NCBI GenBank assembly: GCA_020632495.1
Contig: JACKFL010000006.1
Coordinates: 1,116,001 to 1,180,000 of the forward strand
Direction of reading: 5' to 3'
Length of the DNA stretch: 64,000 nucleotides
From: Candidatus Omnitrophota bacterium
Lineage (GTDB): Bacteria; Omnitrophota; Gorgyraeia; Zapsychrales; Zapsychraceae
Shown here piece after piece: positions 1 to 6,363 of the stretch. The number at the start of each line of letters is the position of its first letter. Position 1 is the stretch's first letter. A program made the translations under genes and the position numbers. The notes below the pieces were generated by a model. The model was not told where the DNA came from and did not search any database. It saw nothing but the letters and a program-made list of their open reading frames with translations.

Positions 1-67
1 GGATATTGAGCACAAACTTCAGGGCGTTGGGATTGGGGGTGCTTTGGATCATTAAGCGGATGTCCAT
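1..67 (-). CDS. Nfu/NifU-like Fe-S carrier, N-terminal fragment (runs off the window)
   Basis: Only the first 22 codons are in the window. The minus strand reads MDIRLMIQSTPNPNALKF followed by VLNI. The TPNPNALKF string is the hallmark of the Nfu N-terminal domain, found in scaffold/carrier proteins that pass Fe-S clusters to apo-proteins in the cytoplasm. The ATG at 67 is preceded by GGAGAG at a good distance; a second Met at 52 is an alternative start. The C-terminal CxxC domain expected of an Nfu protein lies outside the window and cannot be checked. The nearby CDGSH Fe-S genes make an Fe-S role plausible. Confidence 0.7.
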   Translation of the reverse strand, partial: MDIRLMIQSTPNPNALKFVLNI

Positions 68-130
68 TTCGATCTCTCCGTTTCGCTGGTACCGTTAAAT
101 ACTTCGAAAAATAACTTATATAGGTTACTA

Positions 131-158
131 ATATTACACAGATAATTCTATAAATCAA
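131..158 (-). promoter_or_regulatory. Probable sigma-70 promoter of the Nfu-like gene
   Basis: On the minus strand a -35 TTGATT (153-158) and a -10 TAATAT (131-136) are separated by 16 bp, in a very AT-rich stretch upstream of the Nfu-like start at 67. The -35 lies inside a palindrome (148-169). Confidence 0.45.
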
Positions 159-169
159 GCGATTTATAG
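148..169. promoter_or_regulatory. Perfect 9-bp inverted repeat overlapping a -35 box (operator candidate)
   Basis: CTATAAATC, a 4-bp centre AAGC, then GATTTATAG form a perfect palindrome. It overlaps the predicted -35 of the Nfu-like gene and lies just after the lhgO stop. It is too AT-rich and lacks the T-run of a normal terminator, so a repressor or activator site is the likelier reading. The regulator is unknown. Confidence 0.4.
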
Positions 170-180
170 GGCTGGAAGGC

Positions 181-1383
181 CTATACCGCGGCCAGGCCGT
201 ACTCGTCCACCACCATTTCGGCGAAGGCCAGGCTGCAGGTGTAGGCGGGGGACACGGCGTTCAGGATGTGCAGGCTATGCGCGTCGCCCTCGATCAGAAA
301 ATCCGTCACCAGTGCACGGGTCTTGATGTTTAACAGCTGGGCGCGGATGCCGGGTTTGGTGAACTCCGTAAAACCGGCCGGATCGATCTGCTGCACCATG
401 TCCGCAGCCAGTTTGATGAAATAGTCACGTTCGTACTTCTTCATCTCTTCGATGGCCAGATCGCGGAAACCGAAGGAGTTACGGACAAACAACCGGGCCT
501 CTTCCCCGGCGATGCGCAGCATTTCCTTGAGGCTGAAGTTTTCCCAAGGGCCGTATTGCTCCTTCCAGAAAGCGGGAATCGCGGTCGGTCCGATCTTGAT
601 GGTGCCGTCGACCGTCTTGGTAAAGTGCACGCCGAGAAACGGATTGCGCAGGTTCGGGACGGGATAAATATTCACCCGGACATCGCTGGTGTTCTTGGTG
701 TATTTCAGGTACAGCCCTTTAAAGGGGATCATCGTGTAATCCGTGCCGAATCCGTAATCCTGGGCGATCGTCTCGGCGTACAGACCGGCGCAGTTGATGA
801 TGCGGTCCGCGGAAAAGCCGCCACGGTTCGTGAAGATGGTCTGTCCTTCATGACCCTTGTACCGGGTCTCGAAGGCGAACTCCACCTTTTGTTCCTTCAA
901 TCGCCGCCACAGGCAGTCGTTGACCTGCGCCGGATCCACGCTGGCGGTCGCCGGTGACCACAGGGCCTCCTGATAGGTCCGCACGTTGGGTTCGATTTCA
1001 CGGGCGGCCTGCGCACTGATGATGGTGACGTCGGATCCGTTGACTTTTCCGCGCCGTTCGAGTTCGTGCAGGGTCTGGCGTTCCGCCTCATCGCGGGCCA
1101 CGACCAGTTTGCCGCATTCGTTGAGCGTCAAGCCGTGTTCCCGGCAAAACGCCTTCATCATCCGGTTGCCCGTGACGGTCAGCCGGGCCTTGAGGCTGTT
1201 GGCCGTGTAGTAGAATCCCGCGTGCAGGACACCACTGTTGCGGCTGGAAGCATGGTATCCGGCGTGGTATTCTTTATCGATAATCAGGATGGCTGTGTCC
1301 GGCCGGCGGCGGCGGAGTTCGCGCGCCAGGGTCATGCCGATGATCCCGCTGCCGATGATTATGTAGTTGTAATGTTTGGGCAT
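181..1383 (-). CDS. lhgO: L-2-hydroxyglutarate oxidase (FAD-dependent)
   Basis: This 400-residue flavoprotein has an N-terminal FAD-binding Rossmann motif GSGIIG (residues 11-16) and the signature SRNSGVLHAG (47-56) typical of LhgO in the DAO family. Family members oxidise L-2-hydroxyglutarate to 2-oxoglutarate, usually passing electrons to the membrane quinone pool. The length matches the family (about 400). It is divergent from the CDGSH genes, with only about 40 bp between the start codons, so the two promoter regions must overlap. No signal peptide is seen, and a cytoplasmic membrane-associated enzyme is expected. The general DAO fold is certain; the exact substrate is inferred from overall similarity. 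Confidence 0.9.
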   Translation of the reverse strand: MPKHYNYIIIGSGIIGMTLARELRRRRPDTAILIIDKEYHAGYHASSRNSGVLHAGFYYTANSLKARLTVTGNRMMKAFCREHGLTLNECGKLVVARDEAERQTLHELERRGKVNGSDVTIISAQAAREIEPNVRTYQEALWSPATASVDPAQVNDCLWRRLKEQKVEFAFETRYKGHEGQTIFTNRGGFSADRIINCAGLYAETIAQDYGFGTDYTMIPFKGLYLKYTKNTSDVRVNIYPVPNLRNPFLGVHFTKTVDGTIKIGPTAIPAFWKEQYGPWENFSLKEMLRIAGEEARLFVRNSFGFRDLAIEEMKKYERDYFIKLAADMVQQIDPAGFTEFTKPGIRAQLLNIKTRALVTDFLIEGDAHSLHILNAVSPAYTCSLAFAEMVVDEYGLAAV

Positions 1384-1396
1384 TGTGTACTAGAAT
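1367..1396 (+). promoter_or_regulatory. Probable promoter of the CDGSH gene pair
   Basis: TTGTAA (1367-1372), an 18-bp spacer, then TAGAAT (1391-1396), about 28 bp before the likely start at 1424. The -35 lies inside the 5' end of divergent lhgO. Confidence 0.35.
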
Positions 1397-1423
1397 ATGG
1401 TTGTTCAGCGATTGGAGGCGATG

Positions 1424-1663
1424 ATGAGTAAACCCGAAGTCCCCCAGAAAGCCCCGTATGTGATGGAAATGGAGCCCGGTAAATATGCCTGGTGCGCCTG
1501 CGGTAAATCGGCCAATCAGCCCTTCTGCGACGGTTCCCACCGCGGGACCGATTTCTCCCCCGTCGTCACTGAGATCCCCGAAAAAAAGAAAGTCGCCTGG
1601 TGCGGCTGCAAACATTCCGAAGGCAAACCGATGTGTGACGGATCTCACCGGGACCTGACTTGA
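1424..1663 (+). CDS. CDGSH iron-sulfur domain protein (first of a pair)
   Basis: A 79-residue protein with two CDGSH-type cluster sites, each with a 3-Cys-1-His ligand set: C24, C26, C35, H39 (ending CDGSH) and C60, C62, C71, H75 (ending CDGSH). Such proteins bind redox-active 2Fe-2S clusters and act in electron or cluster transfer. Bacterial tandem-CDGSH proteins are of this size. In-frame ATGs also occur at 1397 and 1421. The start at 1424 is chosen because GGAGG (1414-1418) sits 5 nt before it. The stop overlaps the start of the next CDGSH gene as TGATG, which indicates translational coupling. No signal peptide is present, so it should be cytoplasmic. Confidence 0.9.
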   Translation: MSKPEVPQKAPYVMEMEPGKYAWCACGKSANQPFCDGSHRGTDFSPVVTEIPEKKKVAWCGCKHSEGKPMCDGSHRDLT

Positions 1664-1920
1664 TGGCCCGCAAAAAATTCTCTCAAGCCCAAAACGCGCC
1701 GTTTGTCATGACCATGAAACCGGGGCGCTATGCCTGGTGTTCATGCGGCGAATCCCGCAAGCAACCCTTCTGCGACGGTAACCATGAAGAAACCGGCATG
1801 TTTCCGGTCGTGGTTCATATCGATCATGAGCAGGAGGTGCGGTGGTGTGGGTGCAAATCATCGGAATCGGCGCCGTGGTGTGATAATACGCACCTGAAGT
1901 TTCTGGAGGGTGGTGAGTGA
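1663..1920 (+). CDS. CDGSH iron-sulfur domain protein (second of a pair, variant motifs)
   Basis: An 85-residue paralogue of the preceding gene. The first site has C26, C28, C37, H41 (CDGNH). The second has C62, C64, C73, H77 (CDNTH). All cluster-ligand positions are kept, although both CDGSH pentapeptides have drifted, most strongly in the second site. The start codon overlaps the upstream stop (TGATG). The last codons lie in a GTGGTGAGTGATG repeat that forms one arm of the inverted repeat around the next, oppositely oriented four-helix-bundle gene, so the C-terminus may have been reshaped by that insertion. It is probably co-expressed with its neighbour as a partner or heteromer. Confidence 0.88.
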   Translation: MARKKFSQAQNAPFVMTMKPGRYAWCSCGESRKQPFCDGNHEETGMFPVVVHIDHEQEVRWCGCKSSESAPWCDNTHLKFLEGGE

Positions 1921-2380
1921 TGAGTGCTGTGTGATGATCCAGTTAGCGGGATTCTAGTTTTGATCTCAATCCATGTAACATCCGTCCCACTTCCTCCGCT
2001 TCTTCGTACATTCTTCTGGACTCCGCTTCCTCCAAGTACCCCAAATCACAACTGAGTATGAGATAGTATTTTATTTCTTCCAAAGAACCATGTGATATTT
2101 GCAGAAAGCGGGCAAAGTCTCGAGTTTTTTTCTTCTTTCCTTCCGCAATATTGGCGCAAACTGAAACCGCAGCTTTACGGATTTGACTCGTGAGAGAGAA
2201 CTCCTCTGATTGAGGATAATCTCGGGTGGCTTTGTAAATGCATAATGTTAATTGGTGGGCCTTCTGCCAGACGTACAAGTCTTGAAATTCTCTGATCATA
2301 ATTTCCCTCCTTGCTTGAATTACCGAGGGGAAACGAGAATTCTATGACACCCAATACGATCATCACCCATCACTCACCAC
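1910..2380. repeat. Inverted-repeat cassette around a four-helix-bundle gene
   Basis: The left arm (1910-1926) reads GTGGTGAGTGATGAGTG; the right arm (2364-2380), reverse complemented, reads GTGGTGAGTGATGGGTG, one mismatch in 17. The arms bracket only the four-helix-bundle gene (1943-2299). The left arm overlaps the 3' end of a CDGSH gene, and the right arm lies 10 bp beyond the 3' end of the tautomerase gene. No transposase is present. Confidence 0.5.
1943..2299 (-). CDS. Four-helix-bundle protein (S23/IVP family)
   Basis: A 118-residue, almost wholly helical protein beginning MIREFQDLYVWQKAHQL, with AAVSVCANIAEG in the middle. These are signatures of the four-helix-bundle family first known from intervening sequences in 23S rRNA genes and related to the Avd accessory protein of diversity-generating retroelements. 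The free-standing members have no established function. Here there is no rRNA gene, reverse transcriptase or variable repeat nearby. The gene sits alone between inverted repeats (1910-1926 and 2364-2380), which suggests it arrived as a small cassette. A second, diverged member lies at 7964-8329. Confidence 0.85.
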   Translation of the reverse strand: MIREFQDLYVWQKAHQLTLCIYKATRDYPQSEEFSLTSQIRKAAVSVCANIAEGKKKKTRDFARFLQISHGSLEEIKYYLILSCDLGYLEEAESRRMYEEAEEVGRMLHGLRSKLESR

Positions 2381-2389
2381 TCATCACCC

Positions 2390-2569
2390 TTACGCAAGAA
2401 ACTTATCCCCCTTCGCCCAATTCTCCCGCTCCACTTCGTCGATCACCAGATACGTGCTTTCCTTGGGTTTGTTGCAGACGTCGAGCATGGTTTGGGCGAA
2501 GCTGGCGGCGATTTTTTGCTTCTGCTCTTGGGTGAGTTTTCCGGCCACTCTGAGGCTGATGTACGGCAT
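2390..2569 (-). CDS. 4-oxalocrotonate tautomerase-family protein
   Basis: A small gene of 59 residues starting MPYISLRVAGKLTQEQ. Pro-2 of the precursor becomes the N-terminal proline that acts as general base in this family once Met is removed. The beta-alpha-beta pattern and the length (about 60) match 4-OT-type tautomerases. Members ketonise enols or dehalogenate small acids in aromatic degradation, but many orphan members have unknown substrates, and there are no catechol-pathway genes here. It follows metW by 9 bp on the same strand and may be transcribed with metXW. Confidence 0.8.
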   Translation of the reverse strand: MPYISLRVAGKLTQEQKQKIAASFAQTMLDVCNKPKESTYLVIDEVERENWAKGDKFLA

Positions 2570-2578
2570 GGCGTGCTC

Positions 2579-3160
2579 CTATTCTTTTTCGAGGAGAAAC
2601 AGCCCTTGGTTGGCCAGCACATTGCGCATGAACGCCATGCGGCGGTTCCCCAGGACGGCCGTCTCCTTGGTGATTCGGATATTATGTTTGTGACAAAAAT
2701 CGCGGAAGTCTTTAATACTCAAGAAACGCAAGTTCGGCGTGTCGTACCAGTCATAGGGCAGGCCTTTGGTGCGCGGCACGCGGCCGGTAAAAAAGATCTG
2801 CAGCCGGGAGGGCAGGTGGCAAAAATTCGGGATCCCGACGATGACCTTTTTGCCGACCCGCAGCGCCTCGAGGATCACCTTCTTCGGATGCAGGACCTCC
2901 TGCAAGCTGCCGTTGAGGATCACATAGTCGAAACGTTTGCTGGAGTAGTCCTCCAGTCCCGAGTCGATATCGCCGTGGGAGACACTCACCCCCTTGGCCA
3001 TCGCTTCGTAGATTGCCTGCTCGTTGATTTCGATGCCGGAGACATGGCACTGCTTCTGTTCCTTGAGCAGGGCCAGTAACGTGCCGTCGCCGCACCCCAG
3101 GTCAAGGACCTTGGACCCTTCTTCGACGGCGCTGACGATAAGCTTATGATCTAACCGCAT
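2579..3160 (-). CDS. metW: Methionine biosynthesis protein MetW
   Basis: A 193-residue SAM-dependent methyltransferase-fold protein with the SAM-binding loop VLDLGCGDG (residues 18-26). MetW is encoded next to metX in many bacteria, and in Proteobacteria it binds and stimulates MetX. The ATG at 3160 is preferred over the upstream TTG at 3175. Its start lies inside the last codons of metX (17-nt overlap), so the two are translationally coupled. The order metX-metW is the classical one. It is cytoplasmic. Confidence 0.9.
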   Translation of the reverse strand: MRLDHKLIVSAVEEGSKVLDLGCGDGTLLALLKEQKQCHVSGIEINEQAIYEAMAKGVSVSHGDIDSGLEDYSSKRFDYVILNGSLQEVLHPKKVILEALRVGKKVIVGIPNFCHLPSRLQIFFTGRVPRTKGLPYDWYDTPNLRFLSIKDFRDFCHKHNIRITKETAVLGNRRMAFMRNVLANQGLFLLEKE

Positions 3161-4286
3161 TGGATTTCTTCTCAAAACGTTGCAGGAAATGACTGACGAC
3201 CTTGGACTGATTGTCCACCTCGATGAGAAAGGCGTCGTGTCCGTAACTCGACTCGATCAGGATCGCCGAGACATCCAGATCATTGGCCTTCAGGGCCTTG
3301 ACCATCTGCTGCGACTGATAAGGCGGATACAACCAGTCGGAACTGAACGACACCACCAGAAACGCGCACTTGGCCGGTTTGAAGGCCTCGATCAAATCGC
3401 CGGTCTCCTCGGTCAGATCGAAATAGTCGAGCGCCTTGGACAGGTACAGATAGGAGTTGGCGTCAAAACGCTGCACGAAGCTCTCACCACGGTACTTCAG
3501 GTAACTTTCCACCTCGAAGTCCGTGGAAAAATCATATCCCACCTTCTCTTTGCGCATGAGCTTGCGGCCGAATTTTTCGTCCATCGATTTTTCGCTCATG
3601 TAAGTGATGTGCCCGATCATCCGCGCCACGGCCATGCCGCGCGCCGGGATGGTGCGGTTGTAATACACGCCGTTCTCCCAGTCGGGATCACTCATGATCG
3701 CCTGTCGCGCGACCTCGTGAAGTGCGATCTGCTGCGCGGTGTGACGGGTGTTGGTGGCGATCAGGATGCAGGACTCGGTCGACTCGGGGTACATGATGGC
3801 CCATTTTTGCGCGAGCAGTCCGCCCATCGAGCCGCCGGCGATGTTCATCAGCTTCTTGATCCCGAGATGATCGATCAGCATCTTCTGCGGGACGCACATG
3901 TCCTCGATCGTCACCACCGGAAAGCCGAGCCCGTAGGGCTGGCCGGTCTTCGGATTGGTCGATGCCGGACCGGTCGATCCTTTGCATCCGCCCAGGACAT
4001 TGGCGCAGATGACGAAATATTTGTCGGTGTCGAAGGCCTTGCCCGGGCCGATCATCGGGTCCCACCAGCCGGGTTTTTTGTCGCCTTCATGAAAACCGGC
4101 GGCGTGCGCGTCCGATGTCAACGAATGGAAAATCAGGATGGCGTTGGATTTGTCCGCGTTGAGTTGGCCGTAGGTCTCGTAGGCCACGGTAATGGGGCCG
4201 AGTTTCTCGCCGCTTTTCAGCAGCAGCTCGTTCGGAGTTTCGCAGAAGGTCACAAACTGGGTTTTGACGGTACCGAGATCGGCCAT
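3144..4286 (-). CDS. metX: Homoserine O-acetyltransferase
   Basis: A 380-residue alpha/beta-hydrolase that acylates L-homoserine to commit it to methionine synthesis. The catalytic triad is visible: the nucleophile elbow GGSMGG with Ser153, Asp317 in SFSSDWLYPP, and His350 in SSYGHDAF. The early HSLTSDAHAAG segment and the PGWWD motif are characteristic of MetX. Length is normal for the family. metW overlaps its 3' end. Acetyl- versus succinyl-donor preference cannot be fixed from sequence here; acetyl is the default for this fold. No SAM or other riboswitch was recognised upstream. Confidence 0.93.
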   Translation of the reverse strand: MADLGTVKTQFVTFCETPNELLLKSGEKLGPITVAYETYGQLNADKSNAILIFHSLTSDAHAAGFHEGDKKPGWWDPMIGPGKAFDTDKYFVICANVLGGCKGSTGPASTNPKTGQPYGLGFPVVTIEDMCVPQKMLIDHLGIKKLMNIAGGSMGGLLAQKWAIMYPESTESCILIATNTRHTAQQIALHEVARQAIMSDPDWENGVYYNRTIPARGMAVARMIGHITYMSEKSMDEKFGRKLMRKEKVGYDFSTDFEVESYLKYRGESFVQRFDANSYLYLSKALDYFDLTEETGDLIEAFKPAKCAFLVVSFSSDWLYPPYQSQQMVKALKANDLDVSAILIESSYGHDAFLIEVDNQSKVVSHFLQRFEKKSNAVRS

Positions 4287-4388
4287 GGGAAGACGTTGGG
4301 TTAGATCAGGTTATAGAAATCATTGAATGTTAGCATAGGGTTGGGGGGGTGTAAAGTTATAATACGCTTGGGGGGATTCAGCTTTTTG

Positions 4389-4557
4389 TAGTGATTGGGG
4401 ATCCGTCGACTCGGCTCGGGATTGAATCTGCTAATCTTTGCAGATGGTGAGCGAAGTCGAACCATTTGGGATTTGAATGTACTTCACGGTTGCGCCTAGA
4501 ACCCCAGTCCTGTCTCGGGAATGACTGTGGTCCAACTTTTCAAATCCCCAATCACTA
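4389..4557. repeat. 169-bp intergenic element with 14-bp perfect terminal inverted repeats
   Basis: TAGTGATTGGGGAT (4389-4402) is repeated inverted at 4544-4557, between metX and nadA. Inside, 4446-4463 is the reverse complement of 24201-24218 (GGTTCGACTTCGCTCACC). The flanking base pairs of that inner hairpin differ in a compensating way between the two sites (AT..AT here, GAC..GTC there). No convincing reading frame exists. It resembles a MITE-like or REP-like intergenic unit. Confidence 0.5.
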
Positions 4558-4572
4558 ATCACTAATTCACGC

Positions 4573-5601
4573 CTATTGTGCGTATTCGAACATCGCCTCA
4601 ATGCAGCGCCGCGCGCGGTCCATGACCAGAGGATCAATGTGGATCCGGTCGCGCCCGGTTGGTTGGGTGAGGACCCGCTTGATATCTTCCAGCGAGTTCG
4701 ATTTCATGTAGCGGCACAGATTACACGATCCGACCAGCTTTTTGCCGGGCAGTTCGACCTGCAGGCGGCCGGCCAGCCCGCATTCGGTGAGCATCAGGAA
4801 CTCTCCGTCCGGGGCGGTCTTCATGTAATCCAGCAACTGGGCGGTGCTGCCGACGTAATCCGAATTCTTCACGATGTCGTCGTTGCACTCCGGGTGGGCG
4901 ATGATCTTGGCGTTGGGATACTCGGTGCGGACCTTGAAGATTTGTTCGGCGTCATATTCTTCGTGGACGTAGCAGGTGCCGTTGTAGAAGCGGATGTCCT
5001 TCTTGACGCCGCGCTTGGCGAGTTCGTCGACCAGATTCTGTCCCATCAGCTTGTCCGGCAGGAAATAGATCCTGTCGTTGGGAATATTCTGGCAGATGTC
5101 GTAGACATTCGATGACGTGACGCAGACATCGCACTCGGCCTTAACGGCGGCGGTGGTGTTGATGTAACACACAAACGTGTAACCGGGAAATTCCTTGCGT
5201 AGGGCCTGCACCTGTCCGGCGTTGATCGAATCGGCCAGCGTGCAGCCGTCGTTGAGACCCGGGATCAGGACATCCTTGTGCGGGTTGAGGATCTTGGCGG
5301 TATCCCCCATAAAACGTACCGCAGCAAAGACGATGGTGGTCGCCTCGGTCTCCATGGCGCGTTTGCTCAGGATATAGGAATCGCCGACATAGTCGCCCAC
5401 GCCGTAGATGATCTCGGGCGTGACATAGGAATGCACCAGAATGCAGGCGTTCTTTTCACGCTTCAGCTCGTTGATTTCATTGATCAGCGGGGTCAGCTCC
5501 TCGCATTTCTCCCGGGAGTACTGGCAGACCTGGCCGCCGATCTTGACGTCTTTTAATTTTTGATACAGCTGTTCCGCTGTGATTTTTTCCGTGACCAGCA
5601 T
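4573..5601 (-). CDS. nadA: Quinolinate synthase
   Basis: A 342-residue enzyme that condenses iminoaspartate with dihydroxyacetone phosphate to quinolinate, a step of de novo NAD synthesis, using a 4Fe-4S cluster. The three expected ligand cysteines can be placed: C120 (DGCTLAD), C210 (NGTCYVHEEY) and C296 (CNLCRYMKSN). HSYVTPEI near residue 57 corresponds to the family's N-terminal substrate loop. AAGGA precedes the ATG at 5601. nadB and nadC are not in the window. It lies downstream of pncA and pncB on the same strand, so NAD-related genes are grouped. It is cytoplasmic and expected to be oxygen-sensitive. Confidence 0.95.
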   Translation of the reverse strand: MLVTEKITAEQLYQKLKDVKIGGQVCQYSREKCEELTPLINEINELKREKNACILVHSYVTPEIIYGVGDYVGDSYILSKRAMETEATTIVFAAVRFMGDTAKILNPHKDVLIPGLNDGCTLADSINAGQVQALRKEFPGYTFVCYINTTAAVKAECDVCVTSSNVYDICQNIPNDRIYFLPDKLMGQNLVDELAKRGVKKDIRFYNGTCYVHEEYDAEQIFKVRTEYPNAKIIAHPECNDDIVKNSDYVGSTAQLLDYMKTAPDGEFLMLTECGLAGRLQVELPGKKLVGSCNLCRYMKSNSLEDIKRVLTQPTGRDRIHIDPLVMDRARRCIEAMFEYAQ

Positions 5602-5739
5602 GACTTGTCCTTGGGAAGATCAATCGTTCCGCTTCGCGGCAGTTGCTCTGCCGACGTTCGAAGCTGAATGGGGTGCGGGAATTTCCACCACTATACCCCA
5701 TATGGTGTGGGATTGCAAGGAGAACCGGGGGCCTTCGGC

Positions 5740-6363
5740 TCAGGCGGGCCGCTCCGGTACTTCTGAGCTAGGCAGGACAATGACCCCGGCCTTTTTCAAT
5801 TCCGCCACGGCCGCCTCCACATCCCCTTCCTTCAGATTGACCCCGCGGCAGGCGTCCGTGATCAGGACGGTCTTTAATCCCTCCCGCACGGCGTCCAGGC
5901 AGGTGTATTTCACGCAGTAGTCCGTGGCCAGTCCGGCCACGTAGACGGTGGTGACTTTCTTTTCCTTAAGGTAAGCGGCCAAGCCGGTGGCCTTGCGGTG
6001 GCCGTTGTCATAGAATCCGCTGTAGCTGTCGATTTCCGGGTCCGTCCCTTTTTGAAAAATACGGTCGATTTTACCAAGCCGCAACGCGTCGACAAATTTG
6101 GCGCCTTCGGAACCCTGTACGCAGTGGTCCGGCCACAGGATCTGCTCAAGCCCGTTGAGGTCGATGACCTCCCCGGGCTGTTTGCCGTGACTGGAGGCAA
6201 AGCTCTTGTGCCCGGTCGGGTGCCAGTCCTGGGTGGCCACGACCAGATCGAAGCGTTCCTGCAGACCGTTGATCAGTGGTACGATTTGATCCCCCTCGGC
6301 CACGGGCAGGGCGCCGCCGGGGCAAAAGTCGTTCTGGACGTCAATGATGAGCAGCGCGTTCAT
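5740..6363 (-). CDS. pncA: Nicotinamidase
   Basis: A 207-residue isochorismatase-fold hydrolase that deamidates nicotinamide to nicotinate. The catalytic triad is D8 (IIDVQNDF), K105 (FQKGTDPEID) and C150 (AGLATDYCVKYT). Metal ligands lie in QDWHPTGH (45-52). The longer upstream reading frame is ignored because the fold starts at MNALLIIDVQ (6363). The start overlaps the end of pncB by 23 nt, so the product nicotinate passes to the enzyme encoded immediately upstream in the same transcript. Many family members act on other amides or isochorismate; the metal motif and context support nicotinamide. Confidence 0.9.
   Translation of the reverse strand: MNALLIIDVQNDFCPGGALPVAEGDQIVPLINGLQERFDLVVATQDWHPTGHKSFASSHGKQPGEVIDLNGLEQILWPDHCVQGSEGAKFVDALRLGKIDRIFQKGTDPEIDSYSGFYDNGHRKATGLAAYLKEKKVTTVYVAGLATDYCVKYTCLDAVREGLKTVLITDACRGVNLKEGDVEAAVAELKKAGVIVLPSSEVPERPA

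Noticed and set aside
3144..3175. TTG start for metW at 3175
   Set aside because: An ATG at 3160 with a better position is available and matches the family start.
4287..4572. SAM or other riboswitch upstream of metX
   Set aside because: No conserved aptamer core is visible; the interval holds a repeat element instead.
4431..4637. 68-codon minus-strand frame upstream of nadA's stop
   Set aside because: Overlaps the 169-bp repeat element and the nadA 3' end; no ribosome site or family-like content.
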